DNA of 64,000 nt. Origin: UBA2970 sp965221075. Lineage in GTDB: Bacteria > Verrucomicrobiota > Verrucomicrobiia > Limisphaerales > AAA164-E04. Made by a program: the position numbers and the translations under genes. The notes under the pieces were generated by a model. That model searched no databases, was not told where the DNA came from, and saw nothing but the letters and a program-made list of their open reading frames with translations. Positions 43,713 through 53,800 of the stretch are shown one piece after another. The DNA is taken from assembly GCA_965221075.1 (NCBI GenBank), contig OZ244865.1:620001-684000 (forward strand), in the 5' to 3' direction. Within the stretch, counting starts at the first letter, position 1. The number at the start of each line of letters is the position of its first letter.

Positions 43713-46040
43713 TTGAAGCCGACAGTTTCCATTTCGAGGTTCGTCCGGCCCGGCTCCCTGCCGGCCATCGTTCCGGGCCTGGCCTTCCTGCTGCTCCTCT
43801 CCTCCTGCGGGAGGGAGACCGGCGGCCCGGGCGGTCCCGGAGGGACGGTCCCTGTGCGCTTCGACGTCTTCGTGGGCTACGGGACCAGCAACGGGCAGAA
43901 CATCCTCCGGGAGAACAGCTGGAACCCCGTGATCTGCGAGATCCAGAACAGCAGCCGGGGCTTCACCGGGCTGATCGAGATCGGCGACTCCTCCCCCCAC
44001 GGCAGGCAGATGGTGCTGGATCTGCCCGAGAACACCACCAAGCGGGTGACCATCCCCTTGTTCGTGGACAGTAGCAGATCCGGCCGGATGGATTTCAAGC
44101 TCTTCGAGTACGATCCCGAACAGGAGAGCAGGGGCAGAGAGGTGGCCGAATACACGATCGAAGCCTACCAGGCCGAGATCCTGCCGCAGGATTCGATCCT
44201 CATGGGAGCGATCGGCAGCCCGCGGGAACTGCCCCGGTTTCCCGGCGAGGGCCTGCGCTTATCCCAGAGGAGGCGCTTTCCCCGCATGGTTCCCATCCTC
44301 CAGGCCCGGTTCCCCGACGAGGTCCTTTCCCTGGAGGGGCTCAGCTCCCTGAGCCTCAACTCGGCCCAGGCCATTCATCTGGACACGGAGCAGAAGGACG
44401 CGCTCGTGCGGTGGGTGGCGCTGGGAGGGCGCTTGATCCTCACCATCGACAACCCGGCCGATATCACCGCCACCGACTGGCTCAGGGGGCTGACGCCCTT
44501 TCAGCCGGAAGCTTCCAGCACCCTGCCCTCCGCTTCGGTCCACGCCGCCCTGCGGTCGTGGATCGAGGGGCGAAGCGAGGTCGAGATCCCGGATCCCTCG
44601 CCGAGCCGCAGCCGGTATCCGAGCGCGTCCGGAATGGCCGGGAGCCGGGGGGACGAAGATCCGTTCGCCTACCACCTGCTGACCGACTGGAGCCTTCCCG
44701 GCTCCCTGGACGACGGCTCTCCGGTGGAGGTGGTCGCCGGCAATCCCATGGACAGCCGGATCCTGGTCCGGTCCGGGGAGGGGATCCCCCTGATCCTCAC
44801 CTCTCCCCGGGGGCGGGGCGAGGTCACGGTGCTGACCTTCAATCCCGGCCAGGGCCCCCTGCAGGGATGGCAGGGCGGTCCCTGGATGTGGGCCAAGCTC
44901 AACCGGGCCACCCGCTTCGAGCTGGACAGATCGGGCGAAGGGACCATCCACGCCGCCGGCGGCTCGGTGGACGATGTGCTCGGCTCCCTGGTGGAGACCG
45001 ACCAGATACGGAAGATGCCCTACGAGTGGCTGCTCCTGATCCTGGTGGCCTACCTCCTGGTGATCGGCCCGATCGACTACATCGTCCTCAAGAAGCTCAA
45101 CCGGCAGATGCTGACCTGGGTCACCTTCCCCACCTACGTGATCCTATTCTCGGGGATGATCTACTACATCGGCTACTACCTGCGCTCGGGCCTGACCGAA
45201 TGGAACGAGCTTCACGTCGTGGACGTGGTGGAGGGAGAGGGGAGCGACCTGCTCAGGGGACGCGCCTGGCTGGGGGTCTACTCACCGAGGGACGAGACCT
45301 ACTCCATCGGATCCACGCTGCCCGCGTTCTCCCTGCGTCCCGGCAGCGAAAAGGGCAACGAGGAGAGCCTGACGACGCTCTCGGCTTCCGGAATGGAGGG
45401 GCGGCTGTCGGTGCCGCTGTGGGTCAACCAGTGCTACGTGGCCGAGTGGCTCCACGAGGCCAGGAGCCCCTTCCGCGCCCGGCTGGTGCGGAGGGACGGA
45501 GACTCCCTGGCCATCGAGGTGGAGAACCGGGGGAGCGAGCCGATCGAGGGCATCGGCGTGGCCTTCGGCGGGAAGGTGCAGGTGCTACTGGCTGGGGACG
45601 GGGCCCACCGGTCCTCCAGCCTGGATCCGGTCCTTCCGGGCCAGAAGAGGACCCTGCAGGTCCGGCCGGAATGGTCCATCGAAGACTGGCTCGACGGGGA
45701 CAGCCAGATCGGCAGAGTGCTCGAGACCCGGCAGTCCGAGCTGGGCGAGACCGTGCGGCTGGACGATCGCGCCGCCTACTCCATATCCTCCGGCTTCCTC
45801 TCCCAGTGGAACAGGTCGAACCGCCACCGGGGCCGCCATTGGCACCAGGGCCAGCCCCTGCGGATCTCGGGTCCGGCTGGGACCGACGTCTCGGCGCTGG
45901 TGGAGCGGGGGGACGTCGTGGTGATGGCGTACTATCCCGGCTACTCCGTGCTGGATCCGATCAACCGGTTCGACGCTCCGAGAGGATCGCGGGGGACCCT
46001 CTTCCGGTCGGTCCTCTCCTCCTCCCCGGTCCCCCGGTAG
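43713..46040 (+). CDS. Large lipoprotein with GATase-like region and two TM helices
   Basis: 775 residues from a TTG start that gives an N-terminal signal with a lipobox (LLLLSSC, Cys about 32). The first half is mostly beta-structured. ALVRWVALGGRLILTIDNPA (about 228-247) resembles the DUF4350/class-I-glutamine-amidotransferase-like segment found in membrane proteins next to ABC transporters. Two close transmembrane helices lie near 437-490 (EWLLLILVAYLLVIGPIDYI and the YVILFSGMIYYIGYYL stretch), followed by a beta-rich C-terminal domain. The family is not firmly identified. It lies 34 nt before an ABC ATPase gene and probably works with it. No better start codon was found upstream. Confidence 0.7.
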   Translation: MKPTVSISRFVRPGSLPAIVPGLAFLLLLSSCGRETGGPGGPGGTVPVRFDVFVGYGTSNGQNILRENSWNPVICEIQNSSRGFTGLIEIGDSSPHGRQMVLDLPENTTKRVTIPLFVDSSRSGRMDFKLFEYDPEQESRGREVAEYTIEAYQAEILPQDSILMGAIGSPRELPRFPGEGLRLSQRRRFPRMVPILQARFPDEVLSLEGLSSLSLNSAQAIHLDTEQKDALVRWVALGGRLILTIDNPADITATDWLRGLTPFQPEASSTLPSASVHAALRSWIEGRSEVEIPDPSPSRSRYPSASGMAGSRGDEDPFAYHLLTDWSLPGSLDDGSPVEVVAGNPMDSRILVRSGEGIPLILTSPRGRGEVTVLTFNPGQGPLQGWQGGPWMWAKLNRATRFELDRSGEGTIHAAGGSVDDVLGSLVETDQIRKMPYEWLLLILVAYLLVIGPIDYIVLKKLNRQMLTWVTFPTYVILFSGMIYYIGYYLRSGLTEWNELHVVDVVEGEGSDLLRGRAWLGVYSPRDETYSIGSTLPAFSLRPGSEKGNEESLTTLSASGMEGRLSVPLWVNQCYVAEWLHEARSPFRARLVRRDGDSLAIEVENRGSEPIEGIGVAFGGKVQVLLAGDGAHRSSSLDPVLPGQKRTLQVRPEWSIEDWLDGDSQIGRVLETRQSELGETVRLDDRAAYSISSGFLSQWNRSNRHRGRHWHQGQPLRISGPAGTDVSALVERGDVVVMAYYPGYSVLDPINRFDAPRGSRGTLFRSVLSSSPVPR

Positions 46041-46074
46041 AGGCAAGCGCCGTTCGAGAGAGACCTCAGCGCCG

Positions 46075-47031
46075 ATGAACGAGAACCCGCCAGACGCCAC
46101 CCTTGCGGTGCAGACCCGCAACCTGACCCGCAGGTACGGCTCCATGCTGGCCCTCTCGGGGCTCGACCTGGACGTCCGCCAGGGGGACCTCTTCGGCTTC
46201 ATCGGATCCAACGGGGCCGGGAAGACCACCACCCTGCGGATCCTGGCCACCTTCCTGGTGCCGAGCGAGGGATGGGCCAAGGTGCTGGGCCACGACCTGA
46301 GGGAGGAGTCCGACCAGGTGCGCCACGTGATCGGCTACATGCCCGACTTCTTCGGCGTCTACAAGGACATGGAGGTCACCGAGTACCTGGACTTCTTCGG
46401 AGCCTGCTACCGGATCCCCTCCCGCAAGCGCGTCCGCATCATCGACGACATCCTGGAGCTGGTGGGGCTGAGCGACAAGAAGGGCTCCCTGATCGGGGCG
46501 CTCAGCCGGGGCATGCAGCAGCGGCTGGGGCTGGCCCGGGTGCTGATCCACGATCCCCGGCTCCTCCTGCTGGACGAGCCGGCCAGCGGACTGGATCCCC
46601 GGGCCCGCATCGAGGTGATGGCCATCCTCAAGGAGCTCCAGAAGATGGGCAAGACCATCATCATCTCCTCCCACATCCTCAGCGAGCTGCAGAACCTCTG
46701 CAACCGGGTGGCCATCATCGAGAAGGGCAAGCTGATCTACAGCGGCTCGGTGGAGGGCTTCGCCGAGAAGAACAGGGGCCAGGTCACCGTCTGGGTGCGG
46801 GTGGCCTCCGATCCGTCCCGGGCCATGGCCTCCCTGCGCGTCCGGCCCGAGGTGATCTCCGCCGAGGAGGAGGAGGATCGGATCCGCCTCACCCTGGCTC
46901 CGGACTCCCAGGACATCAGCTTCGTGGCGGAGACCCTGGTGGGGAGCGGGGCCAAGCTGGTGGAGCTGCGCCGGGAGTCGCTCGACCTGGAGGAGATGTT
47001 CCTCCGGGTGACCCAGGGCGAAACCCAGTAG
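46075..47031 (+). CDS. ABC-2-type transporter ATP-binding protein
   Basis: A 318-residue ABC ATPase of the drug/gliding-type export branch. Walker A is GSNGAGKTTT (about 45-54), the signature is LSRGMQQRLGLAR (about 142-154) and Walker B is LLLLDEPASGLD (about 163-174). A C-terminal regulatory extension (about 235-318) is typical of this branch. No ABC-2 permease gene is adjacent, so the permease is either the preceding two-helix lipoprotein's partner elsewhere or encoded outside the window. A small hairpin GGGAC-CGGC-GTCCC follows the stop, but without a T-tract. Confidence 0.9.
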   Translation: MNENPPDATLAVQTRNLTRRYGSMLALSGLDLDVRQGDLFGFIGSNGAGKTTTLRILATFLVPSEGWAKVLGHDLREESDQVRHVIGYMPDFFGVYKDMEVTEYLDFFGACYRIPSRKRVRIIDDILELVGLSDKKGSLIGALSRGMQQRLGLARVLIHDPRLLLLDEPASGLDPRARIEVMAILKELQKMGKTIIISSHILSELQNLCNRVAIIEKGKLIYSGSVEGFAEKNRGQVTVWVRVASDPSRAMASLRVRPEVISAEEEEDRIRLTLAPDSQDISFVAETLVGSGAKLVELRRESLDLEEMFLRVTQGETQ

Positions 47032-47426
47032 GGACCGGCGTCCCCCCTCTCGGCACGGCTCCGAAAACCTCCTGAGCCCCGCTGCCATCCTCTCCCGGGA
47101 GCCCGGCGTGCAGGGCCGTTCCAGCGCACCGCCCTGGCTCCGGATCCGGGCCATGGGCCCCGCGTCCGCAGGCGCCCGGGGCGGGCCCCGCCATCCCCCT
47201 CCGAGGTTTCTGGGGCGGCCGGATCCAGGATCTGGAGCAGCGGGGCGGTCTCCTCCACCGCCGTCCGCTCCCTCCCGCAGCAGCGCCGAGGCTCCTCGTC
47301 CCTTCCGCTGCCCGCTGGCGCTCCGGGGCCTTGCGTCCCGGCCGCTGCATGCGCCCGCTTCGGGGGAAGGCGGCCCTCCGGGGAGAGAGGACCTGCAGGA
47401 CCGCGTCCTCTCTCAGGGAAGCGCGC
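47032..47426. other. Convergent intergenic stretch
   Basis: About 395 nt between the ABC ATPase and the convergent PhoD-like gene. Apart from the short hairpin just after the ATPase stop (47032-47045), no gene or repeat was recognised. Confidence 0.5.
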
Positions 47427-49355
47427 CTAGAACCGGATGGAGAGGGTCCCTTCCGGATCCCGGGAGGCCCCGATGCCGGAGTACCTCCTCGCGTGGGGCC
47501 GGTCCTTCCCGACCCCGACGGTGTAGGCGCCGGGGGCGTAGACCGGAGGACGGAAGCGGTCGCCCCGGATCCGGACGGTGTAGAGGATCTCTCCGGATTC
47601 CTCCCTGACCACCTGGACCACCGGATCGGCGATCCCGCTGAAGGCCAGCTCGGGGAGGTGGTGGGTGGCCTTCCTCCCGTCGTTGTCCTCCATGCGCACC
47701 TCCACCGGCCATCCGGGGAACTGCGCCGAGTCCCCCTCCTTCACGTCGGCGAAGCGGGGCCAGCACTCGAAGCGCATGGTGCGATCGGTCTTGTTGAAGC
47801 GGACCAGGCCGTAGCCGTCGGCGCGCTTGAGCTCGTCGGACCGGTCCTCCGGATTGGCGTAGGCGTGCATGGTGATCCGGTTGCCCAGCCCGTCCCGGTA
47901 GTCCCCGGTCCAGGGAAGGGGGCTGCCGGGAATGGGGGAGGCGCCCGCCTTTTCGTCCTCGGGGCGCCACCAGCGTCCGTAGATGGTGTTGACGATGGCG
48001 GGGCTGGTGAAGCCGAAGGGGCCGTCCCGGTGGCTCTCGATCCCGTGCTGCACCACCACCGCCAGGTGCTGGTCGCCGCAGAGGTGGGGGGCCCAGGCCC
48101 TGCGGATCTCGGCCAGGGCCCGGTTGCGTCCCGACTGGGGCCAGGCGTTGCTGTCGAGGTCGGCCAGCAGCCGGTTGTCCGGCGTGCCGTGCAGGTGGAC
48201 CGCTCCGCAGAAGGCGGTCTGGGAGAGCGCCGCCTTCATCGAGCTGCCGGTCCAGTCCTGGCTCCAGTGGCGCAGGAACCTCAGCTGGCGCTCCCCCAGC
48301 AGCTCCAGCCCCGGCAGATCGACCGAGGAGCGGTCGTAGGAGGGATCGTCGATGTGGTCGGGCCGGGGGCCCATCTGGGGGATGGTCCCCCGGGGGCCGG
48401 TCTTGAACTTGCGGTCCTCCAGGATGGCGAAGTCGACCCCGCCCACCCTCAGGCTGGTGTAGTAGACCCCGATGCCGCGCAGCACGGGAGTGGGATCGAA
48501 GGGATCGGGCAGGTGCCAGGTCTGGTGCCTCTGGACCATGTTGACGTAGCTGGGAGGATAGTAGAAGCCGCCGTCGGGTCCGGCCGGGGAGGTGCCCTTC
48601 CTGCCTCCGGCCCCCCAGATGTTGGCCTGCCCCACGTCGTGGTCGTCGGGAATGGCGATCATCGGGCGGGTGCGGAAGAGCTCGCGGAACTGCAGCCCGA
48701 ACTCCAGCCAGCCGGCGGTGTGCTGGGTGTGGTGGTAGGTCTGGTCGCCGGCGAAGAAGATCAGGTCGGGATCCTGGTGGAGGATGTTCTCGACGATGCG
48801 GGGACGGGGGCCTGCGGTGCGGCTGGAGTTGCAGGAGAGGGAGGCCACCACGATCTCCTCCTTCTCGGCGGGATCCCGGCGGACGAGCCCCTCGAAGAGG
48901 GCGGCGGGGCCGTGGCGCACGCGGTAGCGGACGCTGCGGGAGCTGTCCCAGCCCTCGATCCGGAAGTGGGCGCTCCAGCCGGGGTAGGCGACCGGGGAGA
49001 CCGCGGCCTGCCGCCATGCCCCCTGCTCGAGGAATTCCAGGCGCGCCCTGCGGGGCTCGTGGTCGTAGAGGGGGAAGAGCTGGGCCGACATCTTGAGCAC
49101 GCCCCGGTCGTGGGTGTAGGCGGCGAAGGCCACCACCTGGTCGCGGGGGACGTCCATGCCGATGATGTTCTTGGGAGGCAGGCGGCGGGGGCTCCCGTCG
49201 GAGGTCCGGGTCTCCCGGGACCACCATTCCCCGGTGGCGGCGTTGTCCAGGTTGGGGAACTCGTCTCCGAAGGGGCGGGGCGGCTCGGCCGCGGCAAGGG
49301 GCGCGGCTTCCCCGGCGAGCAGCGCGCCGGCGCACAGGAGGATTCGGAAGTGCAT
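47427..49355 (-). CDS. PhoD-like alkaline phosphatase/phosphodiesterase
   Basis: A 642-residue exported metallophosphoesterase. From the ATG at 49355 a signal peptide is seen (HFRILLCAGALLAGEAAPLA). The N-terminal beta region is followed by the PhoD-like core with FFAGDQTYHHTQ (about 199-210), IAIPDDHDVGQANIWGAGG (about 233-251) and HLCGDQHLAVVVQHG (about 414-428), which supply metal ligands. The large C-terminal domain is seen in planctomycete and verrucomicrobial relatives. It likely releases phosphate or hydrolyses phosphodiesters in the periplasm; the substrate is unproven. Divergent from the PQQ-like gene. Confidence 0.82.
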   Translation of the reverse strand: MHFRILLCAGALLAGEAAPLAAAEPPRPFGDEFPNLDNAATGEWWSRETRTSDGSPRRLPPKNIIGMDVPRDQVVAFAAYTHDRGVLKMSAQLFPLYDHEPRRARLEFLEQGAWRQAAVSPVAYPGWSAHFRIEGWDSSRSVRYRVRHGPAALFEGLVRRDPAEKEEIVVASLSCNSSRTAGPRPRIVENILHQDPDLIFFAGDQTYHHTQHTAGWLEFGLQFRELFRTRPMIAIPDDHDVGQANIWGAGGRKGTSPAGPDGGFYYPPSYVNMVQRHQTWHLPDPFDPTPVLRGIGVYYTSLRVGGVDFAILEDRKFKTGPRGTIPQMGPRPDHIDDPSYDRSSVDLPGLELLGERQLRFLRHWSQDWTGSSMKAALSQTAFCGAVHLHGTPDNRLLADLDSNAWPQSGRNRALAEIRRAWAPHLCGDQHLAVVVQHGIESHRDGPFGFTSPAIVNTIYGRWWRPEDEKAGASPIPGSPLPWTGDYRDGLGNRITMHAYANPEDRSDELKRADGYGLVRFNKTDRTMRFECWPRFADVKEGDSAQFPGWPVEVRMEDNDGRKATHHLPELAFSGIADPVVQVVREESGEILYTVRIRGDRFRPPVYAPGAYTVGVGKDRPHARRYSGIGASRDPEGTLSIRF

Positions 49356-49365
49356 GGCTCCGGGC

Positions 49366-49394
49366 ACGCTAGCAGGAGCCCCGGGGGGGATCAA
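49366..49394 (-). promoter_or_regulatory. Promoter of the PhoD-like gene
   Basis: Reverse-strand TTGATC (49389-49394), 17 nt, TAGCGT (49366-49371); ATG 10 nt beyond. No pho-box repeat was recognised. Confidence 0.5.
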
Positions 49395-49412
49395 ATCTCC
49401 GAGCATCGGGAG

Positions 49413-49441
49413 TTGCAGCGGGCGGGAGCTCCCCGGACAAT
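49413..49441 (+). promoter_or_regulatory. Promoter of the PQQ-like propeller gene
   Basis: TTGCAG (49413-49418), 17 nt, GACAAT (49436-49441); ATG 9 nt beyond. Divergent from the PhoD-like promoter, with the two -35 elements about 20 nt apart. Confidence 0.5.
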
Positions 49442-49450
49442 GGCCGCCGG

Positions 49451-50800
49451 ATGAAGCGCTTGGCGGCAGGGCTGCTCCTGCTCATTGCGGCCTCCCGGGA
49501 CGCGGGGGCCCAGGAAAACTGGCCTCAGTTCCGGGGCGAGGGGGCCCTGGGACGCGGCGAGGACGGGACCGGCCTGCCCATCGCCTGGGGGCCGGAGGAG
49601 AACGTCGCCTGGAAGGTCCCGGTTCCGGGCATGGGCTGGTCCTCCCCGGTGGTCTGGGGCGACCGGATCTTCCTGGCCACGGTGCTCAGCGAGGGGGAGG
49701 TGGAGGAGCCCCGCAAGGGGCTCTACTTCGGCGGCGAGCGCCCCGAGCCCTCCGGGGACGTCCACCACTGGATGGTCCGGTGCCACGACTTCGAAACGGG
49801 AGCCCTGCTCTGGAGCCGCACCCTGCATTCCGGCAGGCCCGCCAGCTCCGTCCACGTCAAGAACACCCTGGCCAGCGAGACCCCGGCGACCGACGGCGAG
49901 CGCCTGGTGGCCTACTTCGGATACATGGGGCTCTACTGCCTCGACCTCGAGGGCGAGATCCTGTGGAAGCGCAGCTGGGAGCCCTACAGGACCCGGCTGG
50001 GGTGGGGCACCTCCTCCTCCCCGGTCCTGCACGGGGACCGGGTGTACGTGGTCAACGACAACATGGAGGAGAAGTCCTACATCGCCGCCTACCGCCTCGC
50101 CGACGGCGGCGAGGAGTGGCGGGTGGACCGCGACGAGCCGAGCAACTTCTCCACCCCCTTCGTCTGGGAGAACCGGCTGCGCACCGAGATCGTGACCACC
50201 GGCGTCAACCGGACCCGCTCCTACGGCCTCTCGGGGAACCTCCTGTGGGAGTACGCCGGCATGTCCGCCATCTGCATTCCCACTCCCTTCGCCGACAAGG
50301 GCCTGCTCTACGCCTGCGCCGGCTACGTGGGCGACCGCAGCCCCTACGACAAGCCGGTCTACGCCCTGCGCCCCGGGGCGTCGGGGGACATCACCCCCGG
50401 GGAGGAGGGGCCGGGCCCCTTCATCGCCTGGAGAGAGTCCGGCTCGGCTCCCTACAATCCCTCGCCCCTGGTCTACAAGGACCGGTTCTACGTGCTCTGG
50501 GACTTCGGCTTCCTCAGCTGCCGGGACGCCCTGACCGGCAGGGAGATCTACGGCAAGCAGCGGATCCGCCCCCGGGGCCGCGCCGCCTTCACCGCCTCCC
50601 CCTGGGCCTACGACGACCGCGTCTTCTGCCTGAGCGAGGAGGGGGACGCCTACGTGTTCGCCGCCGGAGACGAATTCGCCCTCCTGCGGGTCAACTCGCT
50701 GGGCGAGATGTGCATGGCCACTCCCGCCATGGCCCGGGGCTCGCTCTTCATCCGGACCGCCGGCCACCTCTACCGCATCGCCCGGCCCGCGGGCGGCTAG
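49451..50800 (+). CDS. PQQ-like beta-propeller repeat protein
   Basis: A 449-residue exported protein. Signal peptide about 1-20 (LAAGLLLLIAASRDAGAQ), then ENWPQFRGEGALG, the typical opening of the PVC 'PQQ-binding-like beta-propeller' family. Repeats with the W-docking pattern are seen: VAWKVPVPGMGWSSPVVWGD, GEILWKRSWEP and GEEWRVDRDE. Such proteins may bind PQQ or act as scaffolds, as BamB does; no catalytic Asp or Cys disulfide motif was identified. The stop shares CTAG with the convergent gene. Confidence 0.85.
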   Translation: MKRLAAGLLLLIAASRDAGAQENWPQFRGEGALGRGEDGTGLPIAWGPEENVAWKVPVPGMGWSSPVVWGDRIFLATVLSEGEVEEPRKGLYFGGERPEPSGDVHHWMVRCHDFETGALLWSRTLHSGRPASSVHVKNTLASETPATDGERLVAYFGYMGLYCLDLEGEILWKRSWEPYRTRLGWGTSSSPVLHGDRVYVVNDNMEEKSYIAAYRLADGGEEWRVDRDEPSNFSTPFVWENRLRTEIVTTGVNRTRSYGLSGNLLWEYAGMSAICIPTPFADKGLLYACAGYVGDRSPYDKPVYALRPGASGDITPGEEGPGPFIAWRESGSAPYNPSPLVYKDRFYVLWDFGFLSCRDALTGREIYGKQRIRPRGRAAFTASPWAYDDRVFCLSEEGDAYVFAAGDEFALLRVNSLGEMCMATPAMARGSLFIRTAGHLYRIARPAGG

Positions 50801-53800
50801 AGCCCGGCCGGATCCGGATGGCGGCAGGCGGCCAGGAAGGCCACCAGATCGGCCACCGCCCGGTCGCCCAGAAGCGGGTAGGAGGCGGGCATCGCCGACT
50901 CCTCCAGGCGGGTCCGGCCGATCACGTCCTTCTGCGCCACCTGCCAGGTCCGCCCCTCGGCGTCGAAGATCGACAGGCGCAGATCGGACTCCTCCAGCAC
51001 CGCCCCGGCGAGCGTCCGGGCCGCGGTCTCGATCCGCTGCAGGCGGTATCCCTCGGCGACGCTGGCGCTGGGATCGAGGATCGAGGCGGCCAGGGCGGCG
51101 GGATCGGAGCGCAGCCCCACGCCCGAGAGGTCCGGTCCCAGCCGGGATCCCCGGCCCTCCACGCTGTGGCAGAGGGTGCAGCCCGCCTGGGAGCTGCCGA
51201 AGAGGATCCGGCCCTCCTCGGGGTCGGCCCCGGGCAGCAGGGCCAGCACTCCCTCCAGGGTGGCCCGGCCTTCCGGATCGGGGACTACCTCCACCTCCAT
51301 CCTGTCGGCCAGGGCCAGGATGGCGGGCATCAGCCGGGGATCCGGCTTGCGGGCCAGGTCCCGGACCAGGCCGAGCAGGGGCTCGCTGGCGCGCAGCCGC
51401 TCCGGGTCCATCCGGGCGGCAAGGCGCAGCGCCGCGTTCCTCCGGCCCGCATCCGGGGAGGCCTCGAACTGGTCGCGCAGCAGCGCGTCCCAGTTGCCCG
51501 ACGGGGCCCATCCGGGAGCGAAGCGGAACCCGGCCATGGCGCCGAGGGCCTCCCCGGCCGAGCCGCTCAGGGGATCCCGGGCGACGAGCTCGAGCAGGCG
51601 CTCGGCCGCCTCCTCGGGAGTCGAGCGGCCTCCGGCCAGCAGCCGGGAGAGGCCCTCGCCGGCCGCCCGGCGCCATTGCTCCCCTCCGCCCAGCGCCTCC
51701 CAGATCAGGGGGATCGCCCCGGGCCGGCGGCAGAGCCCGGGCAGCACCAGGGCCTTCTCCTCCTCCCGGGAGAGCGACCGGTAGAAGCCGAGCAGGGCCT
51801 CCCATTCGTCCGGGCCGCGGATCGGGTGGCGGGCCAGCAGGGACAGGTAGGCGGGGCGGAGCCGGGGATCGGAGAGCCCCTCCAGGCGCTCCAGGATCCC
51901 GGAGAGCGGGATCGAGCTCTCCTGCTCGATGCGCGACTGGCGGTTGGGCATCGGCGCCGGCGGCTCCGGGTTCTGCGACCAGGAGAGGAGGACCTGGAGG
52001 ATGCGCGGATCGGGATCCTGGCCGACCCGCTCCAGCGCCTCCTCGAGGCTCAGGTGGTGCCCCTCCAGCAGTCCCAGCAGGGCGGCCAGGCGCACCGCAG
52101 CCTCCCCGTGCCGCAGCAGCTCCTTGCGCCGTCCGACGGTCGTCCGGTCGCGCAGGACGCCCCAGGCGGCGTAGAAGGCCAGCCGGTCGGTCTCGTGCGG
52201 CAGCCACCGGATCAGCGCCTCCAGGTGGGCGGTGTCCCGCGCCTGCCCCAGGGCCAGGACCGCCTCCAGGCGGATGCGGGGATGCGGGTCGGCCAGGGCC
52301 TTGCGCGCCAGGAGGGGCAGGGGGCCCGGATCCATGCCCTCCCGGATCCGGTGGGCCAGGATCCGGAGCCCCTGGATGCGCTGGCCGAGGGGGGCGCCTG
52401 GACGGGCGGTCCGCTCCTCGATCCAGGCGGCGGTCCGGGGATCCGGGGGCTCGATCCGTCCCAGGGTCCACAGGGCCCAGGTGGCTTCCCCCTCGTCCAG
52501 GGAGCCTCCCTCCAGGGCCTCCTTCAGGGATCCGGCCGCCGAGGCGCCCCGGCGTAGCAGCTCGTCCTGGGCCGCCACCCTCCAGACCGGCAGCGCGTCG
52601 GTCCCCAGGTCGTCGATCAGCTCCCCGTCCGTCCACTGGACGCGGGGGCGGCTGCGGTCCCGCTCCGGGGCCCGCTCCCCGGGGCCGACCGGGGAGAAGC
52701 GGTAGATCCAGCTGCCCTCCCGCCCCGGCTCGTAGTGGTAGTCGCGGCCCCAGCCGCAGGAGTAGAGGCGGCCTCGGGGGCCGAACTCGATGTCGGTGGG
52801 CCGGTAGGGGGCCTGGCCGCTGCCGGCGAAGAGCTCCAGGCGGCCGCCCTCCGGCGCCATCAGGCTCCCCTCCCAGCTGGGGCGGAAGACCAGGGTGCCC
52901 CGGGTCCAGTCGTTGATCAGGAAGATCCCCCGGTAGCGGGAGGGGAACGAGGGGTGGTCGTGGTAGACGATGCCGGCTCCCGAGCCGTGGAAGACCGGGC
53001 CGCTCATCGGCACGGTGGGCAGGTGCCCCCGTCCGGTCCAGTGGCTGCTGTAGGGGTGGCCCCAGCCGAAGTGGGCCCCGAAGAAGGGGGCGATCGCCTT
53101 GTCGCCCTGGTTCTGGTCGTTGTCGGTGCCCAGCCAGTTGAAGCCTCCGTCCATGGCGATGTCCCAGGGGTTGCGCAGGCCCCGGGCGACGATCTCCAGG
53201 CCCGATCCCATGGGATCGGCGCGCAGGATCCCCCCCTCGCGCCCCCAGTCGTCGTTGGAGTCGTGGTAGGTCCTGCGGTAGGCGTCCCGGGCGTAGGAGC
53301 GGGGCGGGTAGAAGTCCGGCGCCCCGGGCGGGTGCTCCACGTCCCAGAGCTCGCGGAAGGGCCGGGGGGCCACCCTGCCGAAGCGCTCCGGCTGGTTGTG
53401 CCCCTTGGAGTTGCCCTTGGACATGTAGAGCTTTCCGTCGGGTCCCCAGACCAGGCCGTGCAGGGCGTGCTCCCGGTTGCCCAGGTCGGTGTAGACCACC
53501 ACGTACTCGTCGGCCCGGCCGTCTCCGTCGAGATCCCGCGCCGCGGTCAGCTCCGGGGCGTTGGCGATGTAGAGCCACTCGCCCTTCCAGGCCAGCCCCT
53601 GGACGCTGTTGAGGCCGCCGGCGAACTCCCGGGCCTCGTCGGCCCGGCCGTCGCCGTCCCGGTCGAGCAGCAGGTGGACGCTGTCGGCGGGGAAGGTCTC
53701 GTGGTGGTGGGGGTACTGCGGCCCCTGCCCCACGAAGAGCCGCCCCTGGTCGTCGAAGGCCAGGGCGGCGGGCTTGAACACCAGGGGCTCGGAGGCGAAG

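Noticed and set aside
47032..47045. Intrinsic terminator after the ABC ATPase gene
   Set aside because: Only a 5-bp stem (GGGAC/GTCCC), and no T-tract follows.
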